Shown: positions 1 to 9,583, counted from the stretch's first letter. The stretch is DNA of 64,000 bases from Caballeronia terrestris (GCF_001544515.1 NZ_FCOL02000003.1:220468-284467); one strand, 5' to 3'. Translations and numbers: made by a program. Notes: generated by a model not told the origin, from the sequence alone.

Positions 1-143
1 TCGTGCTGGCGAATCCCGCCGTGACCTGCGTGATCCCGGGCACAGGCAAGCGCGAACACATGCTCGACAACGTGCGCGCGGGCTTCGGCAATTACCCCGA
101 TGCGGCGCTGCGCAAACGGATCGTCGATGCCGTGAGCACTTGA
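1..143 (+). CDS. Aldo/keto reductase, C-terminal fragment
   Basis: Only the last 46 codons are in the window; the reading frame enters at base 3 and stops with TGA at 141-143. The peptide contains an ANPAVTCVIPGTGKREHMLDN stretch. This is the NADP-binding C-terminal signature of aldo/keto reductases (I/VPG plus a basic residue and an N-x-x-A/G segment). The substrate cannot be told from this piece. The next gene starts 46 bases later on the same strand with its own ribosome binding site, so an operon is possible but not shown. Confidence 0.7.
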   Translation, partial: VLANPAVTCVIPGTGKREHMLDNVRAGFGNYPDAALRKRIVDAVST

Positions 144-189
144 GCCTCGGGTACGCGCGTTGCTAATTCGTGTGACACAAGGAGCTGAC

Positions 190-615
190 ATGAGCGACGA
201 CACATTCGATCTCGAACGCTTTATCGATGCGCAGCGTTCCACCTACGAGCAGGCGCGCTCCGAGTTGCAGGCGGGCTGGAAGCGCACGCACTGGATGTGG
301 TTCATCTTTCCGCAGATCGCGGGTCTCGGGCATAGCGCGATGGCGCAGCAGTATGCGATTTCATCACGTGCGGAGGCCGGGGCGTATCTCGCGCATCCGG
401 TGCTCGGCTCGCGCTTGCGCGAACTGACGCGCATCGTGAACGGCGTGCAGGAACGTACCGTCGCGCAGATTTTCGGTTACCCCGACGACATGAAATTCCA
501 CTCGTCGATGACGCTCTTCGCGCAATGCGAAGCCGATCACGACGAGTTCGATGAAGCGCTGCAAAAGTACTTCGGCGGTCAGGCAGATTCAGGAACGCTC
601 GACCGCCTGACATGA
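190..615 (+). CDS. DUF1810 family protein
   Basis: A 141-residue protein beginning MSDDTFDLERF. It carries the family hallmarks: a W-K-x-T-HWMWFIFPQ block near residues 30-45, LGxSxMAxxYAI after it, and a MKFHSSMTLF segment near residue 105. DUF1810 proteins (sometimes called calpastatin-like) are small cytoplasmic proteins of unknown biochemical role, common in proteobacteria. I chose the ATG at 190 because an AAGGAG site precedes it at 179-184; an in-frame ATG at 160 lacks one. The stop overlaps the longest possible reading frame of the next gene, suggesting the two are cotranscribed. Confidence 0.85.
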   Translation: MSDDTFDLERFIDAQRSTYEQARSELQAGWKRTHWMWFIFPQIAGLGHSAMAQQYAISSRAEAGAYLAHPVLGSRLRELTRIVNGVQERTVAQIFGYPDDMKFHSSMTLFAQCEADHDEFDEALQKYFGGQADSGTLDRLT

Positions 616-632
616 CACTACAGGAACCTTAT

Positions 633-842
633 ATGCGCACCGCGTTCAAGTCACACGATCACGTCACCTGGAACACACCGCAAGGCGAGACTAGCGGGCA
701 CATCGTGCGCGTGATCACGTCGCGCACGACGATCGACGGTCACACGGTCGATGCATCGAAATCCGAGCCGCATTACGAAGTCGAGAGCGAGAAAAGCGGC
801 AAGCACGCCGTCCACAAGGGCAGCGCGCTGAAACACGCTTAA
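633..842 (+). CDS. DUF2945 (hypervirulence-associated TUDOR-domain) protein
   Basis: A 69-residue protein with the pattern of DUF2945: a start like FKSHDHVTWNTPQGE, then GHIVRVIT, then a PHYEVESEKSGKHAVHKGSAL tail. The family is a small SH3/Tudor-like barrel of unknown function found in bacteria and fungi. The ATG at 633 follows an AGGAA site at 622-626 with good spacing; the upstream in-frame ATG at 612 overlaps the DUF1810 stop and is less likely. Its end faces the nitronate monooxygenase gene on the other strand, with the two stop codons overlapping. Confidence 0.8.
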   Translation: MRTAFKSHDHVTWNTPQGETSGHIVRVITSRTTIDGHTVDASKSEPHYEVESEKSGKHAVHKGSALKHA

Positions 843-1921
843 TCGGCTGCGACGCCAGCAAGCGCCAGTGCCTCTGCAGCAAGCACCCGCGTGAACTCGC
901 CTGCAGGCATCTCGCGCGCGAGACGCGCAGCCTGTCCGGACCAATGGTTAGTAAATTCACCCGAGCCCGCTTGTTCGGCTTTCGTCTTGAGCGGCAAGAG
1001 CGCGCCGCCCGCCAGCGGGAAAGCCGGCGCATCCTCCGACAGCGGTCCGAGTTCGCGCATCGCACGATTGACGATACCGCGAGCAGGCCGCCCGGTGAAA
1101 ATGTTGGTAAGTGCGGTGGCATCGTCCACCGCTTCGCGCAGCGCCTTTGTGTAGTGCGCGGCGAGCCTGACCTCCGGGCAGAACAGATACGCCGTGCCGA
1201 TCTGCACCGCCGACGCGCCCAGCGCGAACGCCGCGACAATCCCGCGTGCGTCCGCGATGCCGCCCGCCGCGATCACCGGCACCTTCACGGCATCCACGAC
1301 TTGCGGCACGAGTGCGAACGTGCCAACTTGCGTCGCCATGTCGTCGGTGAGGAAGTTGCCGCGATGGCCGCCCGCCTCCAGCCCCATCGCGATGATCGCG
1401 TCGCAGCCGCGCTCTTCGAGCCAGCGCGCTTCGGCCACCGTGGTCGCCGACGAGATGACCTTCGCGCCCGCTGCCTTCACGCGATCGAGCAAACGCGCCT
1501 CCGGCAAGCCGAAGTGAAAGCTCACGACTTCAGGCCGCGTCGCCTCGACGAGCGCGCAGAATTCATCGTCGAAAGGACGGCGCCCCGCTGAAGGCGGCGT
1601 AACTTCCGGATCGATTCCGAACTCGACATAGAGCGGCGCGAGCCGGTTGCGCCAGCGCATGTTGCGCACCGGATCATGCGGCGGCGTAGCGTGGCAGAAG
1701 AAGTTGAGGTTTAGCGCGCGACTCGTCTTCGAGCGGATCAAGCCGATCGCTTCACGCGCCTGATCGACGCTCATCAGGGCGCAAGGCAGTGAACCAAGGC
1801 CGCCCGCCTCGCTCACCGCGATCGCGAGGTCCGGCGTACTGGACCCGGCCATCGGTGCCTGGATGATCGGCGTGTCGATGCCGAACAGTTCAATGATGCG
1901 AGGATTCCGCCAAGTGGGCAT
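839..1921 (-). CDS. Nitronate monooxygenase (2-nitropropane dioxygenase family)
   Basis: A 360-residue FMN-dependent TIM-barrel protein that would oxidise alkyl nitronates to carbonyl compounds and nitrite. The sequence shows the N-terminal PIIQAPMAGSSTP block, GGLGSLPCALMS, the VSFHFGLP strand carrying the histidine equivalent to the catalytic one, GCDAIIAMGLEAGGHRG and the VIAAGGIADARG phosphate-binding loop followed by GASAVQIGTAYL. This is the full family set at the usual length. The start at 1921 is preceded by GGAGAG; a start at 1933 lacks a site. It appears to be a single-gene unit. Confidence 0.9.
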   Translation of the reverse strand: MPTWRNPRIIELFGIDTPIIQAPMAGSSTPDLAIAVSEAGGLGSLPCALMSVDQAREAIGLIRSKTSRALNLNFFCHATPPHDPVRNMRWRNRLAPLYVEFGIDPEVTPPSAGRRPFDDEFCALVEATRPEVVSFHFGLPEARLLDRVKAAGAKVISSATTVAEARWLEERGCDAIIAMGLEAGGHRGNFLTDDMATQVGTFALVPQVVDAVKVPVIAAGGIADARGIVAAFALGASAVQIGTAYLFCPEVRLAAHYTKALREAVDDATALTNIFTGRPARGIVNRAMRELGPLSEDAPAFPLAGGALLPLKTKAEQAGSGEFTNHWSGQAARLAREMPAGEFTRVLAAEALALAGVAAD

Positions 1922-2130
1922 CGTTCTCTCCATGCGGTAAAGAGTCAGCGCTGCCTTCTTTCAGGCTCGCGCAATGAACGAAGCTTAACGCCATCCCGCC
2001 CGATCGTGGTGCATCGATCGTCTCGCCGCGCCATGTCTGCAAAACGCGCGGCAATCCGTCAAACTGCTACCGCGCTCTCTCGCGCGTTCCTGCTTCCGTG
2101 GTCCTATTCACCTTCAAAAGGAATGGAAAA

Positions 2131-2568
2131 ATGAAATCGAGAATCGCCGCTTTACTGATCGTATCGTCGGCCATGGGGATGTTGTCCTCGACAGCGTTTG
2201 CACAGGTCGCGGGCTCCCAGCCGCTCGGCGTAACCGTGGAAGTGTCCACTGCGATGATCGAAGGCTGGAGCGTCAAGAAGTCGATCCTCAACAAGCCGGT
2301 CGTGAATGATCAGGGCGCGCGCGTGGGCGTGATTCACGACATCATCGTCGCGCCCGACCGTTCGGTTTCGTTCGCGATCATCGCGGCGAACCAGTTCCTC
2401 GGCGTCCCGCATCACGACGTCGCGATCCCGATCGAGCAGCTCGACTTCGTCGGCGGCAAGCCGGTGCTCGCGGGCGCAACGAAGGACGCAATCAAGGCGC
2501 TGCCGGAGTTCCAGTACGCGAAGATGAAGGCAGCGCCCAAGCCCCGCGCGCAGTTCGAGCATCACTGA
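2131..2568 (+). CDS. Exported PRC-barrel domain protein
   Basis: A 145-residue protein with a clear Sec signal peptide (basic MKSR, hydrophobic core, cleavage after AFAQ near residue 22). After it comes a PRC-barrel-like domain: GWSVKKSILNKPVVNDQGARVGVIHDIIVAPD and FAIIAANQFLGVPHHDVAIPI, ending in a basic tail. PRC-barrels are small beta-barrels that bind other macromolecules or surfaces; exported versions are common in Burkholderiaceae and their role is not known. The ATG at 2131 has AAAAGGAATGG just upstream. It stands alone between unrelated genes. Confidence 0.8.
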   Translation: MKSRIAALLIVSSAMGMLSSTAFAQVAGSQPLGVTVEVSTAMIEGWSVKKSILNKPVVNDQGARVGVIHDIIVAPDRSVSFAIIAANQFLGVPHHDVAIPIEQLDFVGGKPVLAGATKDAIKALPEFQYAKMKAAPKPRAQFEHH

Positions 2569-2705
2569 AGTACGCCCATGAAGCGGTGGCGCGATGCGTC
2601 GTCGCTTCGTGCGGAGTAATTGATTAGCTACGCAACCAGATAAGTGCTTCAGCGCCGCATCGGCTTCTTCATGCGGACACGAAGCAGGAGACCCGGAGTT
2701 CCGCA

Positions 2706-3689
2706 ATGTTCAATGCACTGCTGCTCGACAAACAGGACGACCGCATGACGGCGTCCATCCAGTCCATCGACGAAGCGCGCCTCGTCGATGGCGACGTGCT
2801 CGTGCGCGTCGAGTATTCGACGCTCAACTACAAGGACGCGCTCGCGATCACTGGCCGTGCGCCGATTGCGCGCACGTTTCCGATGGTGCCCGGCATCGAC
2901 TTCGCGGGCGTCGTGGAGGAGAGCGGACACGGGCGCTACAAGCCGGGCGACCGCGTCGTGCTCAACGGCTGGGGCGCGGGCGAAACGCATTGGGGCGGTC
3001 TCGCGCAGAAGGCGCGCATACCCGGCGACCAGCTGATTCCGCTGCCCGAAGGCCTCACCACGCGCCAGGCGATGGCGGTCGGCACCGCGGGCTACACCGC
3101 GATGCTCTGCGTGCAGGCGCTAGAACGGCACGGCGTGCGCGCGGACCGCGGTGACCTGCTCGTGACCGGCGCGAACGGCGGCGTCGGCAGCCTTGCGATC
3201 GCGATTCTCGCGCGGCGCGGCTTTCGCGTGGTCGCATCGACGGGGCGGGCTGCCGAGGAAGCGCGTCTGCGTGAACTGGGCGCCGCCGAAGTGATCGACC
3301 GCGCGACGCTCTCCGCGCCCGGCAAGCCGCTTCAAAAAGAACGATGGGGCGCGGCGGTCGATTGCGTCGGCAGCCATACGCTCGCGAACATCTGCGCGAC
3401 GCTGCGCTATGGCGGCGCGGTGGCCGCGTGCGGACTCGCGCAAGGCATGGACCTTCCGGCATCGGTCGCGCCGTTCATCCTGCGCGGCGTCGCGCTCTTG
3501 GGCGTGGACAGCGTGTACGTGCCGCATGAACGGCGCATCGCCGCCTGGAACAGCATCGCGCAGGAAGTGCCGGCGCATGTGATCGACGATGTCGCGAGCG
3601 AGATCGCGCTGGGCGAAGCGGTCGATGTCGCGGGCCGTTTGCTGCAGGGTGAAGTGAAGGGTCGCGTGATCGTCGATGTAAATCGCTAA
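2706..3689 (+). CDS. acuI: Acrylyl-CoA reductase-type MDR oxidoreductase (AcuI/YhdH family)
   Basis: A 327-residue zinc-independent medium-chain reductase. The AcuI/YhdH family reduces acryloyl-CoA to propanoyl-CoA with NADPH, protecting against toxic acrylyl intermediates. Family marks are YSTLNYKDALAITGRAPIARTFPMVPGIDFAGVV near the N-terminus, VVLNGWGAGETHWGGLAQKARI, AVGTAGYTAML and the nucleotide-binding VTGANGGVGSLAIAIL. No structural zinc cysteines are visible, as expected. The ATG at 2706 follows GGAG at 2697. A strong hairpin terminator lies directly after the stop. The exact substrate in this organism is inferred from family membership. Confidence 0.88.
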   Translation: MFNALLLDKQDDRMTASIQSIDEARLVDGDVLVRVEYSTLNYKDALAITGRAPIARTFPMVPGIDFAGVVEESGHGRYKPGDRVVLNGWGAGETHWGGLAQKARIPGDQLIPLPEGLTTRQAMAVGTAGYTAMLCVQALERHGVRADRGDLLVTGANGGVGSLAIAILARRGFRVVASTGRAAEEARLRELGAAEVIDRATLSAPGKPLQKERWGAAVDCVGSHTLANICATLRYGGAVAACGLAQGMDLPASVAPFILRGVALLGVDSVYVPHERRIAAWNSIAQEVPAHVIDDVASEIALGEAVDVAGRLLQGEVKGRVIVDVNR

Positions 3690-3693
3690 AGAA

Positions 3694-3724
3694 AAGCGCC
3701 GCCATGAACCTCATGGCGGCGCTT
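3694..3724. terminator. Bidirectional intrinsic terminator between acuI and a chemotaxis receptor gene
   Basis: A 14-bp perfect stem, AAGCGCCGCCATGA with its complement at 3711-3724, closes on a 3-base loop. It is flanked by A-rich sequence on the left and a T-rich run on the right. The genes on both sides point at it, so it can end transcription from either direction. Confidence 0.85.
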
Positions 3725-3728
3725 GCTT

Positions 3729-5399
3729 TTAGAACGTGCTCCAGCTTTCGCTGCCCGAAGAAGCCGTGGCAAGCACCGGCGCGCGCTTCACTTTCCCCTT
3801 AGCAAACGTCGGTTGCACCGGCGCCGCGCTGAAAGAACCACCTTCGATCACGAAGAACGCCACAGCCTGATTCAACTGGCGCCCCTGCTCGTCGAGCGCA
3901 TGCGATGCAGCCGCCGCCTCTTCCACCAGCGCCGCGTTCTGCTGCGTGACTTCGTCCATCTGCGCGATCGCCGTGTTGACCTGCTCGATGCCGCGTCCCT
4001 GCTCGATCGATGCCGCCGCGATCTCTTCCATGATGTCCGTCACGCGCGCGACCGCCTGCGTCACTTCGGCCATCGTCTTGCCCGCTTCACCGGCCAGCAC
4101 CGAGCCGTCCTGCACCTTCACGACCGAGCTCGCGATCAGTTCCTTGATCTCCTTCGCCGCCGTCGACGAACGCTGCGCGAGGCTGCGCACTTCGCTCGCC
4201 ACCACGGCGAACCCGCGCCCTTGCTCGCCCGCGCGCGCCGCTTCGACGGCCGCGTTCAACGCGAGGATGTTGGTCTGGAACGCGATGCCTTCGATGATGC
4301 CCGTGATGTCCGCGATCTTCGCCGAGCTTTCACTGATGCCGTGCATCGTATCGACCACGCGGCTCACCACCGCACTGCCCTTCTGTGCGACGTCGGACGC
4401 ATTCGATGCCAGCGTGCTGCCTTGCTGCGCGTTGCCGGTGTTCTGTTTGACCGTCGAGGTCAGCTCTTCCATGCTCGCGGCGGTTTCTTCGAGCGAAGCG
4501 GCTTGCTGCTCGGTGCGCTGGCTCAGATCGGTGTTGCCCGTCGCGATCTCCTTTGCCGCATTGCCGATCGCACCGCTGCTTTCCCGCACGCGGCCGACGG
4601 TTTCGGTCAGGCGTTCGTTCATCTCCTGCAATGCGCGCAAGAGGTCGCCCGTTTCATCCTTAGTATCGACGACGATCTTGCTGCGCAGATCTCCGCGCGC
4701 CACCGTGCGGGCGAACTCGACAGCAACGCAGAGCGGCCGCGTGATCGAACGCGTGATCGACAATCCGGCGAGCACGGCGAGCAGCACGGCGCCCGTGCAG
4801 AGCGCGGCGAGCACGTTGCGCTGCGTTTCATAGTCGCTCTGATACGCCTGCACGATCCCGTCGCGGCGCTCGCGCGTGAAGCTCGCGTACGCATCGGTGG
4901 CTTTCACGAGCGCGGCGAGCAGCGGCCGGCACTGGTCGTCCATCTTCGCGATGGCTTCCTCGGTCTTGCCGGCGAGCGCGAGGCCTACGATGTTCGTCGC
5001 GACCGGACCGTACAGCGCTTCCACGCGATCCATCTCCGCGACGAGCGCGCGCGCCTTGTCGCTGGTATCGGTCGCGGCGGCGATCATGTCCTTCAACTGC
5101 TTGAGGCGCGCCTGCACGTCCTCGTGAGCGCGCAGGACGTCGGCCTTCTCGATTTCGACGTCGGCGGGCGTCTTCACGAGCACGAGATTGCGCGCGGCAA
5201 TCGCGCGCCGGTCGACGGCCGCGCGCAACTGTGCGGCTACGTCGGCGCGTGCGTCGATGCCGTGCACGTAGTGCGAGAAGCCATCGGTGGCGGTGGCGAG
5301 CGCCCTGAGCGACATGCCCGCGATAACCAGGACCAGCACGGCCATGACGCCAAAGCCGGCGACGAGCTTGTTCTTGATCGTGACGTTTTTCAGATTCAC
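3729..5399 (-). CDS. Methyl-accepting chemotaxis protein
   Basis: A 556-residue transmembrane chemoreceptor. Residues about 10-32 form the first membrane helix, followed by a periplasmic four-helix-bundle-like sensor (about 33-185), a second membrane helix ([19 protein letters not shown]), a HAMP linker and the long cytoplasmic signalling coil. The highly conserved hairpin tip is present ([20 protein letters not shown], then [18 protein letters not shown]). The last residues are SWSTF, a partial match to the CheR/CheB-docking pentapeptide NWETF. The start is GTG with an AGGAGAG site. The ligand cannot be predicted. It stands as a single gene ending at a shared terminator. Confidence 0.93.
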   Translation of the reverse strand: MNLKNVTIKNKLVAGFGVMAVLVLVIAGMSLRALATATDGFSHYVHGIDARADVAAQLRAAVDRRAIAARNLVLVKTPADVEIEKADVLRAHEDVQARLKQLKDMIAAATDTSDKARALVAEMDRVEALYGPVATNIVGLALAGKTEEAIAKMDDQCRPLLAALVKATDAYASFTRERRDGIVQAYQSDYETQRNVLAALCTGAVLLAVLAGLSITRSITRPLCVAVEFARTVARGDLRSKIVVDTKDETGDLLRALQEMNERLTETVGRVRESSGAIGNAAKEIATGNTDLSQRTEQQAASLEETAASMEELTSTVKQNTGNAQQGSTLASNASDVAQKGSAVVSRVVDTMHGISESSAKIADITGIIEGIAFQTNILALNAAVEAARAGEQGRGFAVVASEVRSLAQRSSTAAKEIKELIASSVVKVQDGSVLAGEAGKTMAEVTQAVARVTDIMEEIAAASIEQGRGIEQVNTAIAQMDEVTQQNAALVEEAAAASHALDEQGRQLNQAVAFFVIEGGSFSAAPVQPTFAKGKVKRAPVLATASSGSESWSTF

Positions 5400-5637
5400 T
5401 GCGTTCTCTCCTGCCCTTGGCGGACAATGGCGCCCGATCCGCCGATCGGAAAAACCGGCTGTCGATTGAGGGATCGGATTCCGCGGCCCGGCGGCCCGAT
5501 CACACGCTCTGCATCTGATAACGACCCGTTTCCAAAGGCCTGAAGGGTGCTGGACAAAAAGTTGCTATACCTTTGCGAACGTACGTGCCTGGGTTTATGG
5601 TGTGGGTTCCTTTTTACCGAAACAGTGTCCACCGCCG

Positions 5638-6888
5638 ATGCAAGAACTCGTCTACCGCCTCCCTGTATTCGACGCCGCGCTCGCGGCGCTGCCGTCCCCG
5701 CCTGCCAAGGACATCGCCCGCGACGAGCCTTACTGGAGTGCCGTGCGCGCGCTATACAGCCACTCCGACGCGCTGATCAACCTCGAAAACGGCTTCTGGG
5801 GCGCGATGGCCGAGCCGGTCAAGTCGATGCTTCTGTACTGGACAGAGCGCGTTAATTTTGAAACGACATTTTTGATCCGCGACCGCTGGCCCGCGATGAT
5901 GGACGGCATCCGCGGGCAGATCGCTGCGGCGATGGGGTGCGGCATCGACGAAATCGAGCTCACGCGCAACGCGACGGAAGCCTTGCTCGCGCTGATCGGC
6001 GGCTACAACCGGCTCGAACCCGGCGACACCGTGCTCTACAGCGACCTCGACTACCCGTGCGGCCGCGACGCGATGGAGTGGCTCAAGGCGCGCCGGGGCG
6101 TCACGCCCGTGCGCCTGACGATCCCCGAGCCGGCCACACGCGAAAGCGTGCTCGACACCTACGCGGCCGCGCTGCGCGCGCACCCGCGCACGCGTCTCGT
6201 GCTGCTGTCGCACGTGTGCTACGCGACGGGCCTCGTGATGCCGGTCCGCGACATCGCCGCGATGGCCGAGGCGGCGGGCGCGGGCGTGATCGTCGATGCG
6301 GCGCATTCGTGGGGCCAGCTCGACTTCGACGTGCCTTCTCTCGGCGCGGGGTTCGCGGCGCTCAATCTGCACAAGTGGGTCGGCGCGCCGCTCGGCTGCG
6401 GGGCGATCTATATCCGGCGCGACGGCCTCGGCGCGATCGATCCGCATCTCGGCGACCGCAGTTGGCCCGCCGACGATATCCGTTCGCGCGTTCACACCGG
6501 GTCGCCGAATTTCGCTGCATGGGCGACGCTGCCGGCCGCGCTGGAACTGCATCTGAAGATCGGTGCGCGCGCGAAGGAGGCGCGCCTGCGGGCATTGCGC
6601 GACGCGTGGGTGACGCCCGCGCGCGAATTGCCGGGCGTAGTGATCCAGACGCCCGACGATCCGTCGATGGTCGCGGGGATCACGTCGTTCCGGCTGCACG
6701 GGCGCACGTCGAAGGTGGACAACAACGCGATCGTCGCCGCCTTGCGTAAGCGTTTCGGCGTGTTCACGGTGTCGCGGCCGGGGCCGGATGCGGGCGTTGT
6801 CGTGCGCGTGACGCCCGCCGTTTTCACGCGGATGTCCGATGTGGAGCGTCTGGTCGAGGGCCTGACGGTGCTGTCGCGCGAGGGCTAG
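5638..6888 (+). CDS. Class V aminotransferase (isopenicillin-N-epimerase-like)
   Basis: A 416-residue PLP-dependent enzyme of fold type I. The PLP lysine is in ALNLHKWVGAPLGCG, the aspartate that contacts the ring nitrogen is in VIVDAAHSWGQLDFD, and LTRNATEALLALIGG binds the phosphate. The layout resembles the cysteine desulfurase/isopenicillin-N-epimerase branch of class V, but the active-site cysteine loop of desulfurases is not evident, so amino acid lyase, epimerase or transaminase activity all remain possible. The first in-frame ATG that fits the family is at 5638; the ribosome binding site is weak. It converges with the sirtuin gene, the two stops overlapping. Confidence 0.8.
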   Translation: MQELVYRLPVFDAALAALPSPPAKDIARDEPYWSAVRALYSHSDALINLENGFWGAMAEPVKSMLLYWTERVNFETTFLIRDRWPAMMDGIRGQIAAAMGCGIDEIELTRNATEALLALIGGYNRLEPGDTVLYSDLDYPCGRDAMEWLKARRGVTPVRLTIPEPATRESVLDTYAAALRAHPRTRLVLLSHVCYATGLVMPVRDIAAMAEAAGAGVIVDAAHSWGQLDFDVPSLGAGFAALNLHKWVGAPLGCGAIYIRRDGLGAIDPHLGDRSWPADDIRSRVHTGSPNFAAWATLPAALELHLKIGARAKEARLRALRDAWVTPARELPGVVIQTPDDPSMVAGITSFRLHGRTSKVDNNAIVAALRKRFGVFTVSRPGPDAGVVVRVTPAVFTRMSDVERLVEGLTVLSREG

Positions 6889-7715
6889 CGCGCGAGTTCG
6901 CGCTCATCGAGCCTTTCGATGAGCGCGTTCAGCGCCGCTGCGCACGATTGCTCGACTTTCAGCGCTAGCAGCGGGTCGGCGCGCGTGCGGCCGATATTGA
7001 TCGCAGCGATCGGCTTGCCCGCGCGATGCGCCCATTCGCAGAACCGGTAGCCCGAATACACCATCAGCGATGAGCCGAGCACGAGCATCGCGTCGCTGGC
7101 TTCCAGTGCCTGGGCGGCATCGTCGACGAGCGGGCGCGGCACGCCCTCGCCGAAAAACACGACGTCCGGCTTCAGCAGACCGCCGCAGCGCGTGCAGCCG
7201 GGCACGTCGAAGGCGCCGAAATCGAGGTCTTCGATGTGCGCGTCCCCGTCGGGCACGGCGGGCGCCGTGAGTCCCGCGAACGCCGGGTTGGCGATTTCGA
7301 GCAGGCGCTGCACGTCGGCGCGCGCATGCTGCTCGCCGCAATTGAGGCACCGCACGCGGCCGATGTTGCCGTGCAGTTCGATCACGTCCGCGTTGCCGGC
7401 GCGCGCATGCAGTCCATCGACGTTCTGCGTCACGAGCCGATGCACCCGTCCGCGTGACGCGAGCGCGCGCACTGCGTGATGCGCGGCATTCGGTTGTGCC
7501 CCCGCGACGACCGGCCAGCCGATCAGGCTGCGCGCCCAGTAGCGCCGCCGCGCGTAATCCGAGTTGAGGAACTCCTGCAGCAGGATCGGCGAGCGGCCGG
7601 TGCGCTGGCCTTCGCGATCGCGATAGCACGGGATGCCCGAATCGGTGCTGATGCCCGCGCCCGAGAGCACGAAAAGGCGCGGATACCGCTCGACGAAATC
7701 GAGAATGTCGTTCAC
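6885..7715 (-). CDS. NAD-dependent protein deacylase, Sir2 family
   Basis: A 276-residue sirtuin that would remove acyl groups from lysines using NAD. It shows the GAGISTDSGIPCYRD NAD loop, TQNVDGLHARAG, the catalytic histidine in VIELHGN, two zinc-binding CxxC pairs (CLNCGEQH and CTRCGG), then KPDVVFFGEGVP and LGSSLMVYSGY. The IPCYRDREG form resembles class II sirtuins. The longest frame begins with TTG at 7721, but the GTG at 7715 lies 8 bases after AAGG and is the better start. It is transcribed divergently from the alcohol dehydrogenase gene. Confidence 0.9.
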   Translation of the reverse strand: MNDILDFVERYPRLFVLSGAGISTDSGIPCYRDREGQRTGRSPILLQEFLNSDYARRRYWARSLIGWPVVAGAQPNAAHHAVRALASRGRVHRLVTQNVDGLHARAGNADVIELHGNIGRVRCLNCGEQHARADVQRLLEIANPAFAGLTAPAVPDGDAHIEDLDFGAFDVPGCTRCGGLLKPDVVFFGEGVPRPLVDDAAQALEASDAMLVLGSSLMVYSGYRFCEWAHRAGKPIAAINIGRTRADPLLALKVEQSCAAALNALIERLDERELAR

Positions 7716-7893
7716 TGACAAGACCTTATTTGTCGGGGATGCTGCAATATAAGACGAATATCGGCGCCACGCTTGCGCGTCAACCGGCCTTACCAGTTAT
7801 CTAAGTACATCAACTGGCTTGACCAAAACGGATCGGATGGGTAGATTTGTCGCAACCCCACGCACCTCAAAAAACCTGCGAGACGAACGAACC

Positions 7894-8904
7894 ATGCTGA
7901 CCGTGATCTGCGATACGCCCGGCACCCTGCGCGCCGAACAACGCGACAAGCCCCAACGCGGTGGGAACGAAGTGCTGTTGCGCGTGAAGCGCGTCGGCGT
8001 CTGCGGCACCGATCTGCACATTTTTACCGGCAATCAGCCGTTTCTCTCGTATCCGCGCGTGATGGGGCACGAATTATCGGGCGTCGTCGAGGAAGCCGAT
8101 CCGGCGAGCGGCCTCAACGCCGGCGACAACGCCTATGTGATGCCGTATCTCTCATGCGGCAAGTGCATCGCGTGCCGGCAGGGCAAGACCAATTGCTGCA
8201 CGAACATTCAGGTGCTCGGCGTGCATCGCGACGGCGCGTTCACCGAATACCTCAGCCTGCCCGCGCAGTTCGTGCACAAAGCGGAAGGCGTCACGCTCGA
8301 CGAAGCCGCGATGGTCGAATTCCTCGCGATCGGCGCGCATGCCGTGCGCCGCGCCGACGTGCAGCCGGGCCAGCGCGTGCTGGTCGTCGGCACAGGGCCG
8401 ATCGGCATGGCCGCGCTCACGTTCGCGCGGCTGCGCGGCGCGACCGTCACAGCGCTCGATACGCGCGAAGACCGGCTTTCGTTCTGCCACCGCGAGCTGA
8501 AAGTCCATGCGACGGTGCAAATCGGCGAAGGCGACAAGGATGAACTCGCGCGCCTGACCGACGGCGAATTCTTCGATGTCGTCTTCGACGCCACCGGCAA
8601 CGCCCGCGCGATGGAACGCGGCTTCGAATTCATCGCGCACGGCGGAAAATACGTGCTGGTGTCGATCGTGCCGGAGCGCATCTCGTTCGCCGATCCCGAG
8701 TTCCACAAGCGCGAAGCGACGCTGCTCGCGAGCCGCAATGCGACGCCCGAGGATTTCGAGACGGTGCTAGCCGCGATGCGCGCGGGCGAAGTGCCGAGTG
8801 CGGCGCTCAATACGCATCGGATGCAACTCGCCGATGTTCCTTCGGGCTTTTCGAGCTTGCTCGATCCGAAGGCAGGCGTGGTGAAGGCGATCGTGGAGTG
8901 TTGA
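7894..8904 (+). CDS. Zinc-dependent alcohol/polyol dehydrogenase (LgoD-like)
   Basis: A 336-residue medium-chain dehydrogenase. The catalytic zinc ligands are in VGVCGTDLHIFTGNQPF and GHELSGVVEE, the four-cysteine structural zinc lobe is in SCGKCIACRQGKTNCC, and the Rossmann loop is VVGTGPIGMAAL. The GNQPFLSYPRVMGHE segment is typical of the branch holding E. coli L-galactonate oxidoreductase LgoD and sorbitol-dehydrogenase relatives, so a sugar-acid or polyol substrate is likely but unproven. The ATG at 7894 gives the family-type N-terminus; the ribosome binding site is weak. No sugar-acid operon surrounds it. Confidence 0.85.
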   Translation: MLTVICDTPGTLRAEQRDKPQRGGNEVLLRVKRVGVCGTDLHIFTGNQPFLSYPRVMGHELSGVVEEADPASGLNAGDNAYVMPYLSCGKCIACRQGKTNCCTNIQVLGVHRDGAFTEYLSLPAQFVHKAEGVTLDEAAMVEFLAIGAHAVRRADVQPGQRVLVVGTGPIGMAALTFARLRGATVTALDTREDRLSFCHRELKVHATVQIGEGDKDELARLTDGEFFDVVFDATGNARAMERGFEFIAHGGKYVLVSIVPERISFADPEFHKREATLLASRNATPEDFETVLAAMRAGEVPSAALNTHRMQLADVPSGFSSLLDPKAGVVKAIVEC

Positions 8905-8919
8905 GCGTCGGCTGACAAC

Positions 8920-9312
8920 TTAAGGTCCCGCTTCGTCGTATTGCGGCCGACCTTGCGCGTCGTGCCACGGCTCGCGATGCTTCGCCCAGATCTCGTAGGT
9001 CGGCGCATAGAGGCCGATTTCATCGAAGAGCGCGGCCGGGATTTCGACTTCCGGCACGCCTTCGAAGGCGAGATAGACCGGCGATCCGCACACCGCGCAA
9101 TGATGGCGGCGGCCGGTCGCCGAGCTTTCCCAAAAGCGCGTCTTGCCGAAGAACTCGGCCGCGCCGCGCTCGAAAATTGCGTAGATGCCGAACGGCGCGC
9201 CGTGAATCTTGCGGCACGTCAGGCAATGGCACAGGTTGACTTCGAGCGGCTCGGCGCTCACCCGCAAGCGCACCGCGCCGCATGCGCAGCCGCCTTCGTG
9301 TTTTACGTTCAT
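8920..9312 (-). CDS. GFA/CENP-V family zinc protein
   Basis: A 130-residue protein of the glutathione-dependent formaldehyde-activating (Gfa/CENP-V) fold. The zinc-binding cysteines are visible in order: GGCACGAVR, LCHCLTCRKIHGAPF and HHCAVCGSPVY. Gfa of Paracoccus promotes formation of S-hydroxymethylglutathione, but most family members have no proven activity, so this should not be read as a formaldehyde enzyme. The start at 9312 follows GGAGCAACG. It converges with the alcohol dehydrogenase gene. Confidence 0.85.
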   Translation of the reverse strand: MNVKHEGGCACGAVRLRVSAEPLEVNLCHCLTCRKIHGAPFGIYAIFERGAAEFFGKTRFWESSATGRRHHCAVCGSPVYLAFEGVPEVEIPAALFDEIGLYAPTYEIWAKHREPWHDAQGRPQYDEAGP

Positions 9313-9583
9313 CGTTGCTCCTTAGTTCCCGCCTGAATCCACACGTTTCCGCCGACGAATGCACGCTCGGCATCTCCTACATCTTCGATTGTGAAATTTT
9401 CGCTGACATCGTTCGCGAATTTGAAAGCGCGCCATGCGCAGTAAGAACCGTCGGCCAGGCGTTTTTCTTGCTGCGAGTGTAGTCCGCAGCGACGCAGTCC
9501 CGTCGCGCTGCCAAGCGTCGCACGCGCGATGCCAACAACGCATCCAAGAATTCACCCGGGACGCCAGAGCGCTGGAGACTCGC

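Noticed and set aside
3723..5543. A 606-residue plus-strand frame opposite the chemoreceptor
   Set aside because: Composition is dominated by Arg, His, Asp and Leu, typical of antisense shadow in high-GC coding DNA; the minus strand encodes a textbook receptor.
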